The translations under genes and the position numbers were made by a program. This document shows, in pieces, positions 1-8,800 of a stretch of DNA of 50,573 nucleotides. The stretch lies in NCBI GenBank assembly GCA_007120035.1, contig SKON01000205.1:1-50573 (forward strand), read 5' to 3'. Each line of letters starts with the position of its first letter. Within the stretch, counting starts at the first letter, position 1. The notes under the pieces were generated by a model. It was given only the letters and a program-made list of their open reading frames with translations, had not been told where the DNA came from and made no database searches. Source of the DNA: Myxococcales bacterium. Its GTDB lineage: Bacteria > Myxococcota_A > Bradymonadia > Bradymonadales > Bradymonadaceae.

Positions 1-720
1 CAGCCCGGGACCATCGAGGGCAAGGTGGAGTACGTGCAGGACTCCTACTGCCTGCGGTGCATGCCCCAGGTCCACGGGGCCAGCCGCGACGTCCTCGATC
101 ACGTCATCGACGTGCTCGTCACCGAGGCCAACGCCGTCACGGACAACCCCCTGGTCTTTCTGCCCACCGACGATCAGGAGGGGGGCATCCTCTCGGGGGG
201 CAACTTCCACGGCCAGCCCGTGGCCATGGCCCTGGACTACCTGAAGGTGGCCATCGCCGAGCTCGGCAGCATCTCGGAGCGCCGCTGCGCCAAGCTCACG
301 GACAAATACTTCTCCGAGGGGCTGCCGGCCTTCCTGGTGAACGAGCCCGGCCTGAACTCGGGGATGATGATCCCCCAGTACGTCGCCGCCGCCCTGGTCT
401 CGGAGAACAAGACCCAGGCCCACCCGGCCAGCGTGGACTCCATCCCCACGAGCGCCAACATGGAGGACCACGTGTCCATGGGGATGCACGCCGGCCTCCA
501 CGCCCACCGGATCTTGGGCAACGTGGAGAGCATCCTGGGCATCGAGTACCTGATCGCCGGCCAGGGCCTGGATCTGCGCCAGGGCCACCGCATGGGCCGC
601 GGGACCTCCCGGGCGTTGAAGGCCCTCCGCAAGGAGGTCCCCTTCCTGGAGCGAGACCGGGTGTTGCAGCCCGATATCCTGAAGGCCGCGGAGCTGATCC
701 GCCGGGGGGTGCCGGGGTGA
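1..720 (+). CDS. hutH: Histidine ammonia-lyase, C-terminal part (5' end outside window)
   Basis: Converts L-histidine to urocanate and ammonia, the first step of cytoplasmic histidine degradation. The reading frame is open from the first base, so the N-terminal part, including the Ala-Ser-Gly that forms the MIO cofactor, lies off the window. The visible 239 residues carry family hallmarks: SGGNFHGQP near residue 66, the NKTQAHPASVDS stretch followed by IPTSANMEDHVSMG, and a C-terminal QGLDLR segment. These are active-site and tetramer-contact regions of the aromatic ammonia-lyase family, and the histidine enzyme is the best match from the wording of these motifs. No other hut gene is visible; the next gene starts about 105 bases downstream and looks unrelated. 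The protein ends normally with TGA after a Gly-rich tail. Confidence 0.93.
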   Translation, partial: QPGTIEGKVEYVQDSYCLRCMPQVHGASRDVLDHVIDVLVTEANAVTDNPLVFLPTDDQEGGILSGGNFHGQPVAMALDYLKVAIAELGSISERRCAKLTDKYFSEGLPAFLVNEPGLNSGMMIPQYVAAALVSENKTQAHPASVDSIPTSANMEDHVSMGMHAGLHAHRILGNVESILGIEYLIAGQGLDLRQGHRMGRGTSRALKALRKEVPFLERDRVLQPDILKAAELIRRGVPG

Positions 721-825
721 CTCCCCCCCCCCGCGGCCCCGGCCCAGGAATGATCTCCCAGGCCCCAGGCGTTCTCCCACCGAGACCGATTGATCCTGGT
801 GTTCTGCGAGGCGACCGAACGATCC

Positions 826-1746
826 ATGTCTTCCCATCCGGAGCGAGGAGCGAAGCGGTGGACTGGCCTCTGTGATGGCGCCCCGGTGGTATCCCTCTGC
901 GAGCTGCGAGCGTTCAGCGAGCGGGTGGCCCAGGCGTTAGAGAAGAGGCGGTGCGGAGAATCCCCCGGGGCCGGTGTGCAGGCCGTCCGGGAGCTCTTGC
1001 GGCGCCAGTGTGCCGAACCCCGACGGGGGGTGTCCATCCACGCCCATCTGGCCGCGCTGGTGGACGATCCGGCGGGCTGGGCGGCCTTCTTGGATGAGAT
1101 CCGCGGGCTCTGGCGGCGCTGCGTGGATCCCGAAGGCTCGCCGGAGACCGCCGGGATCCTGGCCGACTTCTTCGTGACCCCCGACGGGGACCTCCTGGCC
1201 CGGGGGCCCCTGGAGAGGTGGCCTGTAGCGATCCTTCTCCTGGACCGAGAGCTCTTGGATGCTCTTGACCTGCCGGCGGAGGCCCCCATTGAGGTGGCCC
1301 TCGGCCGTGCCCGGGACAAGGCCCTGGAGCTTCCGGTGCAGCGAGCCTTTCACACCTTCCGGCTGGAGCAGAACCTGATGGCCGTCTACGGCATGGGCCC
1401 GGCCACGATCACCGATCCTCGCCTCTGCTCCCTGGACCCCACCCCGGTCCTGCCCAACCTGCGGGCCCTCTTCGACACCCGATTCTTGTCCCAGAGCCTG
1501 GGAGATCTGGACCTCGACGACGACCATCGAGACGCCCTGGATCGAGGGCTCTCGACGCTGGGGACCGACGCCATGGGCTACACCTTGGACGAGCTCCCCG
1601 GCGATGAGTGGGACCTGGGCCGCCTCGACGGGATCTCCCGAGAGACCTGCGAGGAGGTCCGACGAGCCCTGCTGAGGGTGGGCTTTTCCTGGCGATTTCG
1701 ACACAGCGGTGCAGATCCCCGGTTGATTCCTCACGGGGAAGAGTGA
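826..1746 (+). CDS. Hypothetical protein, 306 residues
   Basis: Not recognised. A soluble, Leu/Asp/Arg-rich protein with no signal peptide or membrane segment. The middle contains a hydrophobic stretch (WPVAILLLDRELLDAL) and the C-terminal third is acidic (DLDLDDDHRDALDRG) before an Arg-rich end. The chosen start is ATG at 826; a TTG at 790 in the same frame would add 12 residues. Neither has a convincing ribosome-binding site, so the start is uncertain. Codon use is strongly GC3-biased like its neighbours, which is the main reason to believe it is a gene. It lies between hutH and a membrane coiled-coil gene, all on the plus strand, with gaps of about 105 and 37 bases; the short second gap suggests co-transcription with the next gene. 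Confidence 0.7.
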   Translation: MSSHPERGAKRWTGLCDGAPVVSLCELRAFSERVAQALEKRRCGESPGAGVQAVRELLRRQCAEPRRGVSIHAHLAALVDDPAGWAAFLDEIRGLWRRCVDPEGSPETAGILADFFVTPDGDLLARGPLERWPVAILLLDRELLDALDLPAEAPIEVALGRARDKALELPVQRAFHTFRLEQNLMAVYGMGPATITDPRLCSLDPTPVLPNLRALFDTRFLSQSLGDLDLDDDHRDALDRGLSTLGTDAMGYTLDELPGDEWDLGRLDGISRETCEEVRRALLRVGFSWRFRHSGADPRLIPHGEE

Positions 1747-1783
1747 TTCAGTAGCTGACCTGGCTGGATTGGTGAGGACCTGA

Positions 1784-3373
1784 ATGCATCTGCTGGCAGC
1801 GATAGTGACCACGCTCGTGAAGAGCGCCCTGATCCTGGTGGGTCTGATGGGGCTGCTCTTCCTGGGGTATCTCGTGGTGGCCGAGGCGGGGCCCACGGTT
1901 CGGGAGGTCATGGAGGCCCCGGGACGCCTGGACGAGCTCCAGACGGCGACCCTTGAGAACGTGGAGGCCATCGCCGTGCGGCACGGGGAGGCCACGGCCC
2001 ATCGGGCCCGGCACACGGCCCTGACCATGCGGCTCGACGCCGAGCAGGCCCGGTTTGAGGAGGAGCTCGAGGCCGATCTGCGAGCCATCGAGACCGCCGC
2101 CAACGAACAGATGGAGCGGGTCCGATCCACGGTGGAGGAGAACCGCCGGGCCGTCGAGGAGTCGATCCGCCGGGCCGAGGCCGAAGCCTGCTCCACCTGG
2201 AATCCCCTGGAGTGGTGGGCCTGCCGGGCCGTGCGTCAGCGAATGCGGGACTTTCAGCAGAGCTCCCAGCGGCAGCGGGAGCTCCTCCACGACACCAGCC
2301 GCCACCTCCAGGAGCGGGCTCGCCAGGACAGCGAGGCCCACCGACAGCGGGCCCAGGAGCGGCTGGAGCTCGAGACCGCCCAATGGCGAGAGGAGCTCCA
2401 TGGATCCGTCGCTCGCCTCGACGAGATCGAGCGAGAACGACAGGCCTTGGAAGATCAGATCGCCCAGCTTCAGGCCGAGGAGGCGATCCTCCGGGAGGCC
2501 AACTGGCTGTGGATGGCCTTCCAACGGCAGTGGCCACAGCTCTTGCTGGTGGCGCTCCTGATCTTCTCCGCCCCCTTCCTGCGGCGAACCCTCTGGTACT
2601 TCGTGGGGATGCCCCTGGTCAGCCGGGCCGAGCCGATCCAGCTCACCGATCGCCACGCCAACGGAGAGGTCACATGGAGCGAAGGCGCCCGGACACTCAC
2701 CGTGGGAGTCCCACAGGGGGGGCGGCTCCTGGCCCGTCCGGGCTACATCCAATCCGACCGCCAGGGGGCCAAGAGCGAGATCTTCTTCGATCGCACCGCC
2801 CCGAACTTGAGCTACCTCAGCGGCCTGGTGCTCTTGACCCGCCTGGACAGCGGCGATGGCGAGGAGCTCCGGGAGGTGAACCTGGGGACCCCCGACGATC
2901 CCGACGCCTATCTGATGCGCATCGATCTGAAGGGCCACCCCGGAGTGGTGCTCAGAGCCAGCCACGTGGTGGCCCTGACGGGGGACATCAAGATCCGATC
3001 GGCCTGGCGGCTGTCCAGTCTTCACGCCTGGGCGACCTCTCAGGTGCGGTTCTTGATCTTCAGCGGCACGGGCTCGTTGATCCTCGAGGGCTACGGCGAC
3101 GTCAGCGGCCGGGCCGTCGACGGCCTCGAGGAAAAGCGGATGCACCTGGTGCTCGGGTTCGACACTCGCCTTACCTACCAGACCCGCCGCACGGCGACCT
3201 TCTTGCCCTATCTCGTCGATCCCGGACGAGAGCCCCTGGTGGTGGATACCTTCGAAGGAGAGGGCGCGGTGTTCTTCGAGAAGAACCCCACGGCCCGGAC
3301 CCGCCGGCGGACCGCCGGGGAGGCGATCGCCGGGTTCTTCCTGGACGCCATTCGGCGCCTCTTGGGGCTCTAA
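1784..3373 (+). CDS. Membrane-anchored coiled-coil protein with AIM24-like C-terminal domain
   Basis: 529 residues. An N-terminal hydrophobic helix (about residues 8-32) is followed by a long charged, Glu/Arg/Gln-rich coiled coil (about 45-245) containing a Trp/Cys knot (CSTWNPLEWWAC). A second membrane helix follows at about 252-270, then a beta-rich C-terminal domain. The C-terminal domain contains RFLIFSGTGSLILEGYG and GEGAVFFEKN, which resemble the repeated strand-turn pattern of the AIM24/TRAP-like fold; this is a resemblance seen by eye, not a profile hit. The coiled coil is predicted to lie between the two helices, most simply in the periplasm, with the C-terminal domain in the cytoplasm. 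The ATG at 1784 has a GAGGA ribosome site about 8 bases upstream. Function is unknown; a scaffold or membrane-organising role is only a guess. Confidence 0.75.
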   Translation: MHLLAAIVTTLVKSALILVGLMGLLFLGYLVVAEAGPTVREVMEAPGRLDELQTATLENVEAIAVRHGEATAHRARHTALTMRLDAEQARFEEELEADLRAIETAANEQMERVRSTVEENRRAVEESIRRAEAEACSTWNPLEWWACRAVRQRMRDFQQSSQRQRELLHDTSRHLQERARQDSEAHRQRAQERLELETAQWREELHGSVARLDEIERERQALEDQIAQLQAEEAILREANWLWMAFQRQWPQLLLVALLIFSAPFLRRTLWYFVGMPLVSRAEPIQLTDRHANGEVTWSEGARTLTVGVPQGGRLLARPGYIQSDRQGAKSEIFFDRTAPNLSYLSGLVLLTRLDSGDGEELREVNLGTPDDPDAYLMRIDLKGHPGVVLRASHVVALTGDIKIRSAWRLSSLHAWATSQVRFLIFSGTGSLILEGYGDVSGRAVDGLEEKRMHLVLGFDTRLTYQTRRTATFLPYLVDPGREPLVVDTFEGEGAVFFEKNPTARTRRRTAGEAIAGFFLDAIRRLLGL

Positions 3374-3487
3374 GACCCCACAATTATCGACAGGTTGGAC
3401 AAGGTTTGCTCCGATCTCCCGATAAGGAGGGTAGGTCCCCCGGCCAGGGGTCGGGGAGAAAGGAGTGGACCGACAGCGATTTGCGCT

Positions 3488-3676
3488 TATAATTTAAAGG
3501 TGAGAGGTGCTTCGGCACAGACCGATCCGGCGAGAAATTAATTTCTCGTGAATATGGAACGGTTCCTGCACGTTCAACTCTCAGAAGGCGGCCGGTACAC
3601 TCCGGGCTCATCACCGCGACGATGTCTGGAAGTATTCGGTGCCTGATGTCGCTGTCCTCAAACGGAGGATCTGACC
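3488..3676 (+). promoter_or_regulatory. Candidate promoter and structured 5' leader of the 61-residue gene
   Basis: This 303-base gap (3374-3676) holds no other gene. A perfect TATAAT lies at 3488-3493 with only a weak -35. Downstream the sequence can fold: TGAGAG at 3501-3506 pairs with CTCTCA at 3578-3583 as a closing stem. Inside it are GTGC-TTCG-GCAC (3507-3518), a perfect 18-bp palindrome CGAGAAATTAATTTCTCG (3531-3548), and GAACG (3557-3561) pairing with CGTTC (3571-3575). This looks like a multi-branched RNA, but the palindrome alone could equally be a DNA operator. The leader would be roughly 180 bases long. No known riboswitch class was recognised. Confidence 0.4.
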
Positions 3677-3862
3677 ATGCTGCCCGATTTCATCATCTAC
3701 GACGAGCTGAAGCGCCAGCGAGAACAACGCGAGCGCCAGCGTCACCAGCGTCCCCAGTTGGACCTGGAACTCCCCCTGCCCTACTGGCCGGAGCGGGAGT
3801 TCGACGGCCCCAAGGACGAACGAGACCAGCCCGAGCGCGGCGTGGAGATCATCAAGATCTGA
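3677..3862 (+). CDS. Small hypothetical protein, 61 residues
   Basis: Not recognised. A highly charged, Arg/Glu/Gln/Pro-rich cytoplasmic peptide. An N-terminal MLPDFIIYDEL is followed by a run of Arg/Gln/Glu, a Pro-rich middle (LELPLPYWPE), and a hydrophobic end (GVEIIKI). There is no membrane segment or Cys cluster. Support for it being a real gene: a strong GGAGG ribosome site 9 bases before the ATG, a dedicated upstream promoter-leader region, and a strong intrinsic terminator just after the stop, together making a monocistronic unit. An overlapping plus-strand frame (3622-3870) has no such signals and is rejected. Function unknown. Confidence 0.7.
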   Translation: MLPDFIIYDELKRQREQRERQRHQRPQLDLELPLPYWPEREFDGPKDERDQPERGVEIIKI

Positions 3863-3882
3863 GGTCCTGACCTCCCCGACCG

Positions 3883-3926
3883 TTTTTTTCGAGGGCGCCT
3901 CCTTGTGGGGCGCCCCTCGTTTTTTC
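3883..3926 (+). terminator. Intrinsic terminator after the 61-residue gene
   Basis: A GC-rich hairpin with arms CGAGGGCGCC (3890-3899) and GGGCGCCCCTCG (3908-3919) and one bulged base is followed by T6 (3920-3925). A second run of seven T (3883-3889) precedes it, itself after a GAGGTC-CT-GACCTC inverted repeat at 3861-3874. It insulates the downstream tetR promoter. Confidence 0.8.
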
Positions 3927-3940
3927 TTGAGGGCTACCGG

Positions 3941-4014
3941 TTGACATTTCAGGGGCGGAGCGTAAGGTCACCCCGGTCTTAACGAGCGTTAAGTAAGGTC
4001 GTGAACGTAAGGTC
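3941..4014 (+). promoter_or_regulatory. tetR-efflux operon promoter with palindromic operator and direct repeats
   Basis: A consensus -35 TTGACA lies at 3941-3946 with a weak -10 TAAGGT at 3963-3968 (16-base spacer). Just downstream is CTTAACGAGCGTTAAG (3978-3993), two perfect 7-bp inverted arms around AG, the right size and place for a TetR-family operator. GTAAGGTC occurs three times, at 3962-3969, 3993-4000 and 4007-4014. Autoregulation by the following TetR gene is inferred from position. Confidence 0.65.
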
Positions 4015-4017
4015 GGT

Positions 4018-4698
4018 ATGGCTGTTTCGCCGGGAATCAACGAGGCGGGGAACCTCGTAGAGAGCTTCGTAGAAGCCGGGATGAATGAGATCGCCGCCCA
4101 GATCCTGGTGGCCGCCATCGGCCTCTTCGCCCAGAAAGGCTACGCCGCCACCAGCGTCCGGGAGATCGTCAAAGAGGCCCAGGTTACCAACCCCATGCTC
4201 TACTACTACTTCGAGAGCAAGGAAGGGGTCTACCGGCGGCTGATCGCCGTGCTCTTCGACTCCCTCTACGAGACCACCGAGGCGGTCCTCTCCGAAGGCG
4301 GACCCCTGCGGAGTCGGCTCCGAGCCCTGGGGCAGATGTACTTTCAGGCCTGCCGGGAGAGCCCCGAAACCCTGCGGTTCGTCTACGCCGCCATCTTCGG
4401 CCCCTCCCAGGGCCGCCCGGAGTGCGACCTCTTGACCTACCTGCAGCGGTCCCACGAGCCCGTGGAGGCCGTCTTCCAACGCGCTCTCGACCATGGAGAG
4501 CTCCGTCCCCGCCCTGGCCACGACGCCAGGCTGCTGACGGAGCGGTTCATGGGACTCGTGTCCAACCACCTGATGGGTGCCCTGGCGGCTCAGGAGCTGG
4601 TCGCCCCACCGGAGATCGACCTCTGGGGCGATGAGGTGTTGGACCGAATGTTGGACTTCTTCTTCTTTGGTGCCGGGGATCTCTCCCAGGAGTCGTAA
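4018..4698 (+). CDS. TetR/AcrR-family transcriptional regulator
   Basis: 226 residues. A DNA-binding repressor expected to control the efflux operon that follows. The N-terminal helix-turn-helix is clear: AAIGLFAQKGYAATSVREIVKEAQVTNPMLYYYFESKEGVYRRLI (about residues 32-76), with the TetR signature of helix 1, recognition helix and the YYYFxSKExxY segment. The C-terminal two-thirds is the helical ligand-binding domain, ending in an aromatic FFFF stretch. An N-terminal extension of about 25 residues precedes the domain. The stop overlaps the next ATG (TAATG at 4696-4700), so it is translationally coupled to the adaptor gene. A palindromic operator and a TTGACA promoter lie immediately upstream. 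The ligand is unknown. Confidence 0.93.
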   Translation: MAVSPGINEAGNLVESFVEAGMNEIAAQILVAAIGLFAQKGYAATSVREIVKEAQVTNPMLYYYFESKEGVYRRLIAVLFDSLYETTEAVLSEGGPLRSRLRALGQMYFQACRESPETLRFVYAAIFGPSQGRPECDLLTYLQRSHEPVEAVFQRALDHGELRPRPGHDARLLTERFMGLVSNHLMGALAAQELVAPPEIDLWGDEVLDRMLDFFFFGAGDLSQES

Positions 4699-5864
4699 TG
4701 CGTTTGCCCCACTCCCCGCTGGTCTTCTCCACGCTCCTCTTCAGCGTCCTCTTCTTGAGCCTCCTCGTCGTCGGCTGCCAACCTGACGACCAGCCCGTCG
4801 CTGAGGAACGGGCCGGAGCCCCCGTGGACACCTTGACGGTGACGTCCACCAGCTTCGTGGATCGCTTCGAGGTCCTGGGCACGGCCCAACCCCTGGAGGC
4901 GGTGCAGCTCTCCTCGGACGTGCCGGGCCGGATCTTGCGGGCCCACCTCGAAGAGGGCGAAAAGGTTCGCCGAGGCCAGCGGGTCTTTCAGATCGACGTC
5001 GAGGTCGACGCCGCCGGCCTGGCCGTGCTCCAGACCCAGGTGGAGGCCGCCGAGCGGGAGCTCCAGCGGATCGAAGAGCTCCGACGGGAGGGCCTCGCCA
5101 CGGCCCAGCAGCTCGACGGAGCCCGCACGGAGCTGGCCAACGCTCGCCAGAGCCTGCGCCAGCGGGAGCTCAGCGTCTCCCGAAACCACGTTACCAGCCC
5201 TATCGCCGGGTACCTCTCGGTGCGGTTCGCCGACCCCGGGGAGTTCGCCAACGCCGGCACCCCCCTGGCGGAGGTGATCGACTTTGATACCGTCGTCGTC
5301 CACGCCCAGGTCCCGGAGTCAGAGATCCGGTACGTCCGCGGCGCCGAAGAGATCGACGTCTACTTCCCCTCCCTCGACGAGACCCGTCAGGGCCGGGTCC
5401 ACCGGGTCGCCCTTCGAGCCACCGACGTGAGCCGGACCTACCGGGTGGAGATCCGAGTCGACAACGAAGACCACCACATCCGCCCCGGCATGCGGGCTCG
5501 CCTCCACTTCGAACGCCAGCAATACGACGACGTCGTGATGGTCCCTCGGGACTCTATCCTGGAGGGCTTCCGGGGCCGGGAGGCCATGGTCGTGGAAGAC
5601 GGCGTCGCCCGGGTCCGCACGGTCACCCTGGGCCCGGGCTCGATCCGCGAGGTGGTGGTCTTCAACGGCCTGTCTACCGGCGACGAGGTGATCCTCCGCG
5701 GCCATCGGGGCTTGATCGACGGCGCCCGGGTAGAGGTGATCGACAACGAGCGCCAGCCCGAGGCGGATCTCATCGGGGCCCCCCCCGCTGAAGAGGAAGA
5801 AGCCGAGGCCGGGAAGCCTCTGGAGGCCCGAGAGGTCGCCGGCGGCGAGGAGGAGCCCTCATGA
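4698..5864 (+). CDS. RND efflux periplasmic adaptor (membrane-fusion) lipoprotein
   Basis: 388 residues. Bridges an inner-membrane RND pump and an outer-membrane channel. The signal peptide ends in a lipobox VVG-C (Cys27), predicting a lipid-anchored periplasmic protein. Then follow a lipoyl-like half (about 55-100: GRILRAHLEEGEKVRRGQRVFQID), an alpha-helical hairpin (about 110-155), the second lipoyl half with SPIAGYLSVRFADPGEFANAGTPLAEVID (about 170-195), a beta-barrel domain and a membrane-proximal domain. The C-terminus is a low-complexity Glu/Ala tail (PPAEEEEAEAGKP) unlike the core. ATG overlaps the tetR stop, and its own stop overlaps the pump start (ATGA), so the three genes form a tight operon. 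Substrate cannot be deduced. Confidence 0.93.
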   Translation: MRLPHSPLVFSTLLFSVLFLSLLVVGCQPDDQPVAEERAGAPVDTLTVTSTSFVDRFEVLGTAQPLEAVQLSSDVPGRILRAHLEEGEKVRRGQRVFQIDVEVDAAGLAVLQTQVEAAERELQRIEELRREGLATAQQLDGARTELANARQSLRQRELSVSRNHVTSPIAGYLSVRFADPGEFANAGTPLAEVIDFDTVVVHAQVPESEIRYVRGAEEIDVYFPSLDETRQGRVHRVALRATDVSRTYRVEIRVDNEDHHIRPGMRARLHFERQQYDDVVMVPRDSILEGFRGREAMVVEDGVARVRTVTLGPGSIREVVVFNGLSTGDEVILRGHRGLIDGARVEVIDNERQPEADLIGAPPAEEEEAEAGKPLEAREVAGGEEEPS

Positions 5865-8800
5865 TCGTTACCAAGTTTGCGGTACGCCACGCCGTCTCCG
5901 TCTACGTCCTCCTGCTCTCCATCATCATCGGCGGCCTGATCGCCTACGTGAACCTCCCCCGGGAGGCCGCCCCGGACATCGCCATCCCGGTGGTGATGGT
6001 CTCCACACCCTACTTCGGGGTGTCCCCGGCGGACATGGAGACCCTGGTCACGATCCCCCTGGAGCGCCAGTTTAAGAACCTCCGGGATCTCGACGCCATG
6101 ACCTCCACTTCCGCGGAGAGCGTCTCTCTGGTGGTCCTCGAGTTCGATCCCGAGATCGATATCGAGGACGCCCTCCAGCGGATCCGCAGCGAGATCGACA
6201 AGGTCCGCCCCGATCTCCCGGCGGACGCCGAAGATCCGGAGATCATCGAGATCAACGCCAGCGACTGGCCCATCCTGGTGGCCAATATCGCCGGCGATCT
6301 CGATCCCGTTCGCCTCAAGCAGCTCGCCGAGGACATCCAGGACGATCTGGAGAGCATCCCCGGCGTCTTGCAGGCCAACCTCGCCGGTGGCGTCGAGCGG
6401 GAGATCCAGATCGACCTCGACCCCGAGAAACTCCGGACCCACGACGTCTCCCCCAACCAGGTGATCAACGCCGTCCGCACCGAGAACATCAACCTACCCG
6501 GTGGATCCCTGGACATCGGGTCCATGACCTACATCGTCCGGGTCGCCGGCGAGTTCCGGGAGATCGAGCCCATCAAGGACATCATCGTCTCCGCCGAGGA
6601 GGGCGAGCCCGTGTACCTGCGGGACGTCGCAGACGTCCGGGACGGCTTTAAAGATCCCACCACCTACAGCCGCCTGACCCTGTGGCAGGACCAGGCCGAC
6701 GGCTCTCGAGAGCTCGTCACCAAGCCCAACGTCTCCCTGGCCATCGTCAAGCGCGGCGGCGAGAACATCGTCTCTATCGCCGAGGAGGCCAAGGCGATCA
6801 TCGACATCCATCAGGAACGGGCCGGCGACGGCATCGAGATCACCATCGTCAACGACATGTCGGCCATGATCGCCTCCACCGTCCAGGAGCTGGAGAACAA
6901 CATCATCAGCGGGATGCTCCTGGTCCTCCTGGTGCTCTTCCTCTTCATGGGAGGGATCCGCAACGCCCTCTTCGTGGCCGTCAGCGTCCCCTTGAGCATG
7001 TTGATCACCTTCCTGGTCCTCTCCTTCATGGGGGTCACCCTGAACATGGTGGTCCTCTTCGCCCTGCTCCTGGCTCTGGGGATGCTCGTCGACAACGCCA
7101 TCGTGATCGTCGAGAACATCTACCGCCACGCCTCAGAGGGCAAGACCCGGGTGCAGGCCGCCCTCGACGGGACCACCGAGGTGGGGTGGGCGATCATCGC
7201 CTCCACGTTCACCACGGTGGCGGCCTTCTTCCCTCTCCTCTTCTGGCCGGGGATCATGGGCGAGTTCATGGGCTTTCTGCCCCTGACGGTGATCATCACC
7301 CTCTTGAGCTCCCTCTTCGTGGCGCTCGTGATCAACCCCACCCTCTGCGCCACCCTCCTGAACGTGAAAGACGGCCCGAAGCTCGACCCCGACTCCGTGC
7401 CGGACCTCCGGGTCTACCGAATCTACCGACGGACTCTGGAGTGGTCTCTACGACATCGGATCTTCGTGGGGATCCTGGCGGCGGTCCTCTTCTTCGGAAC
7501 CTTCTACGCCTTCGGCCAGACCTCCCGGGGAGTGGAGTTCTTCCCCTCCACCACGCCGGAGCAGTTCAGCATCGAGGTGACCCTGCCGGACGGCACCAAC
7601 CTGGACACCACAGACGCCATGTTGATGCGGATGCAGCCCCCGCTGGGGGCCGAGCCCGATCTGGTCACGGCCTGGATCACCGACACGGGCACCCAGGGGG
7701 GCGGCCAGGTCGGCGGCGGTGGGGAAGCCACTCACTACGGCCAGATCACCGTGGAGCTCAAGAAGCTCGAGGAGCAGCAGAGCGATCCCTTCGCGTTCAT
7801 CGAGGGCCTGCGGGCGATTTACAACCGTCTGCCCGGCGCCGAGGTCGTCGTGGAGCTCCAGAACATGGGGCCTCCTACGGGGACGCCAATCTCCGTCGAG
7901 ATCGCCGGCGAGGACCTGACCACCCTGGCCCGCCTCTCCCAGCAGATCATGGAGGAGATCCGGCCCATCCCGGGGATCATCGACCTCCGGGACAACCTGG
8001 AGCTGACCCGGCCCGAGATCCACGTCGACATCGACCGTCAGCGAGCCGCCTTCCTGGGCCTGAGCACCGAGGCCGTCGCCCAGGCGGTCCGGACCGCTGT
8101 CCACGGCGGAGAGGCCGGCAAGTTCCGGGAAGGCGACGACGAGTACGACATCATGGTCCGGATGCGCCCCGATCGCCGGGAGGCCATCAGCGATATCTAC
8201 CACCTCACGGTGGTGAATAACGACGGCGTCCACATCCCCTTGAGCGAGGTGGCCACCGTAGAGGTCCGCGGCGGCAGCGGCTCCATTCGCCGCAAGGATC
8301 AGGAGCGGGTAGTGACCATCTCCGGCAATAACGCCGACGGCTTCCTCCCCGCCAACCTCCTGGCTCAGGTCCAAGAGCGGGTGGAGGCCATCCCCATCCC
8401 GGCGGGCTACGAGATCCGGTACACCGGGGAGCAGCAGGACACCGAGGAGGCCGGCGATTTCCTCTTCAAGGCCCTCCTGGCCGCGGTCTTCTTGATCTCC
8501 CTGATCCTGGTCACCGAGTTCGACTCCATCGTCCAACCCTTCATCATCCTCTTCACCGTCTTATTGAGCCTCATCGGTGTCTTATGGAGCCTGATGGTCA
8601 CCGGAATGCCCTTCGGAGTGATCATGACCGGCATCGGGATCATCAGCCTCTCCGGGGTCGTGGTGAACAACTCGATCGTGATGATCGACTACATCAACCA
8701 GCTCCGGGATCGGGGCTACGATCGGCGAGAAGCCCTGGTACAGGGGGGGCTTGTGCGATTCCGCCCCGTCATGCTCACAGCGGTGACCACAATCCTGGGG

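Noticed and set aside
790..825. TTG start extending the 306-residue hypothetical protein
   Set aside because: ATG at 826 is simpler; neither has a good ribosome site, so the shorter form was used.
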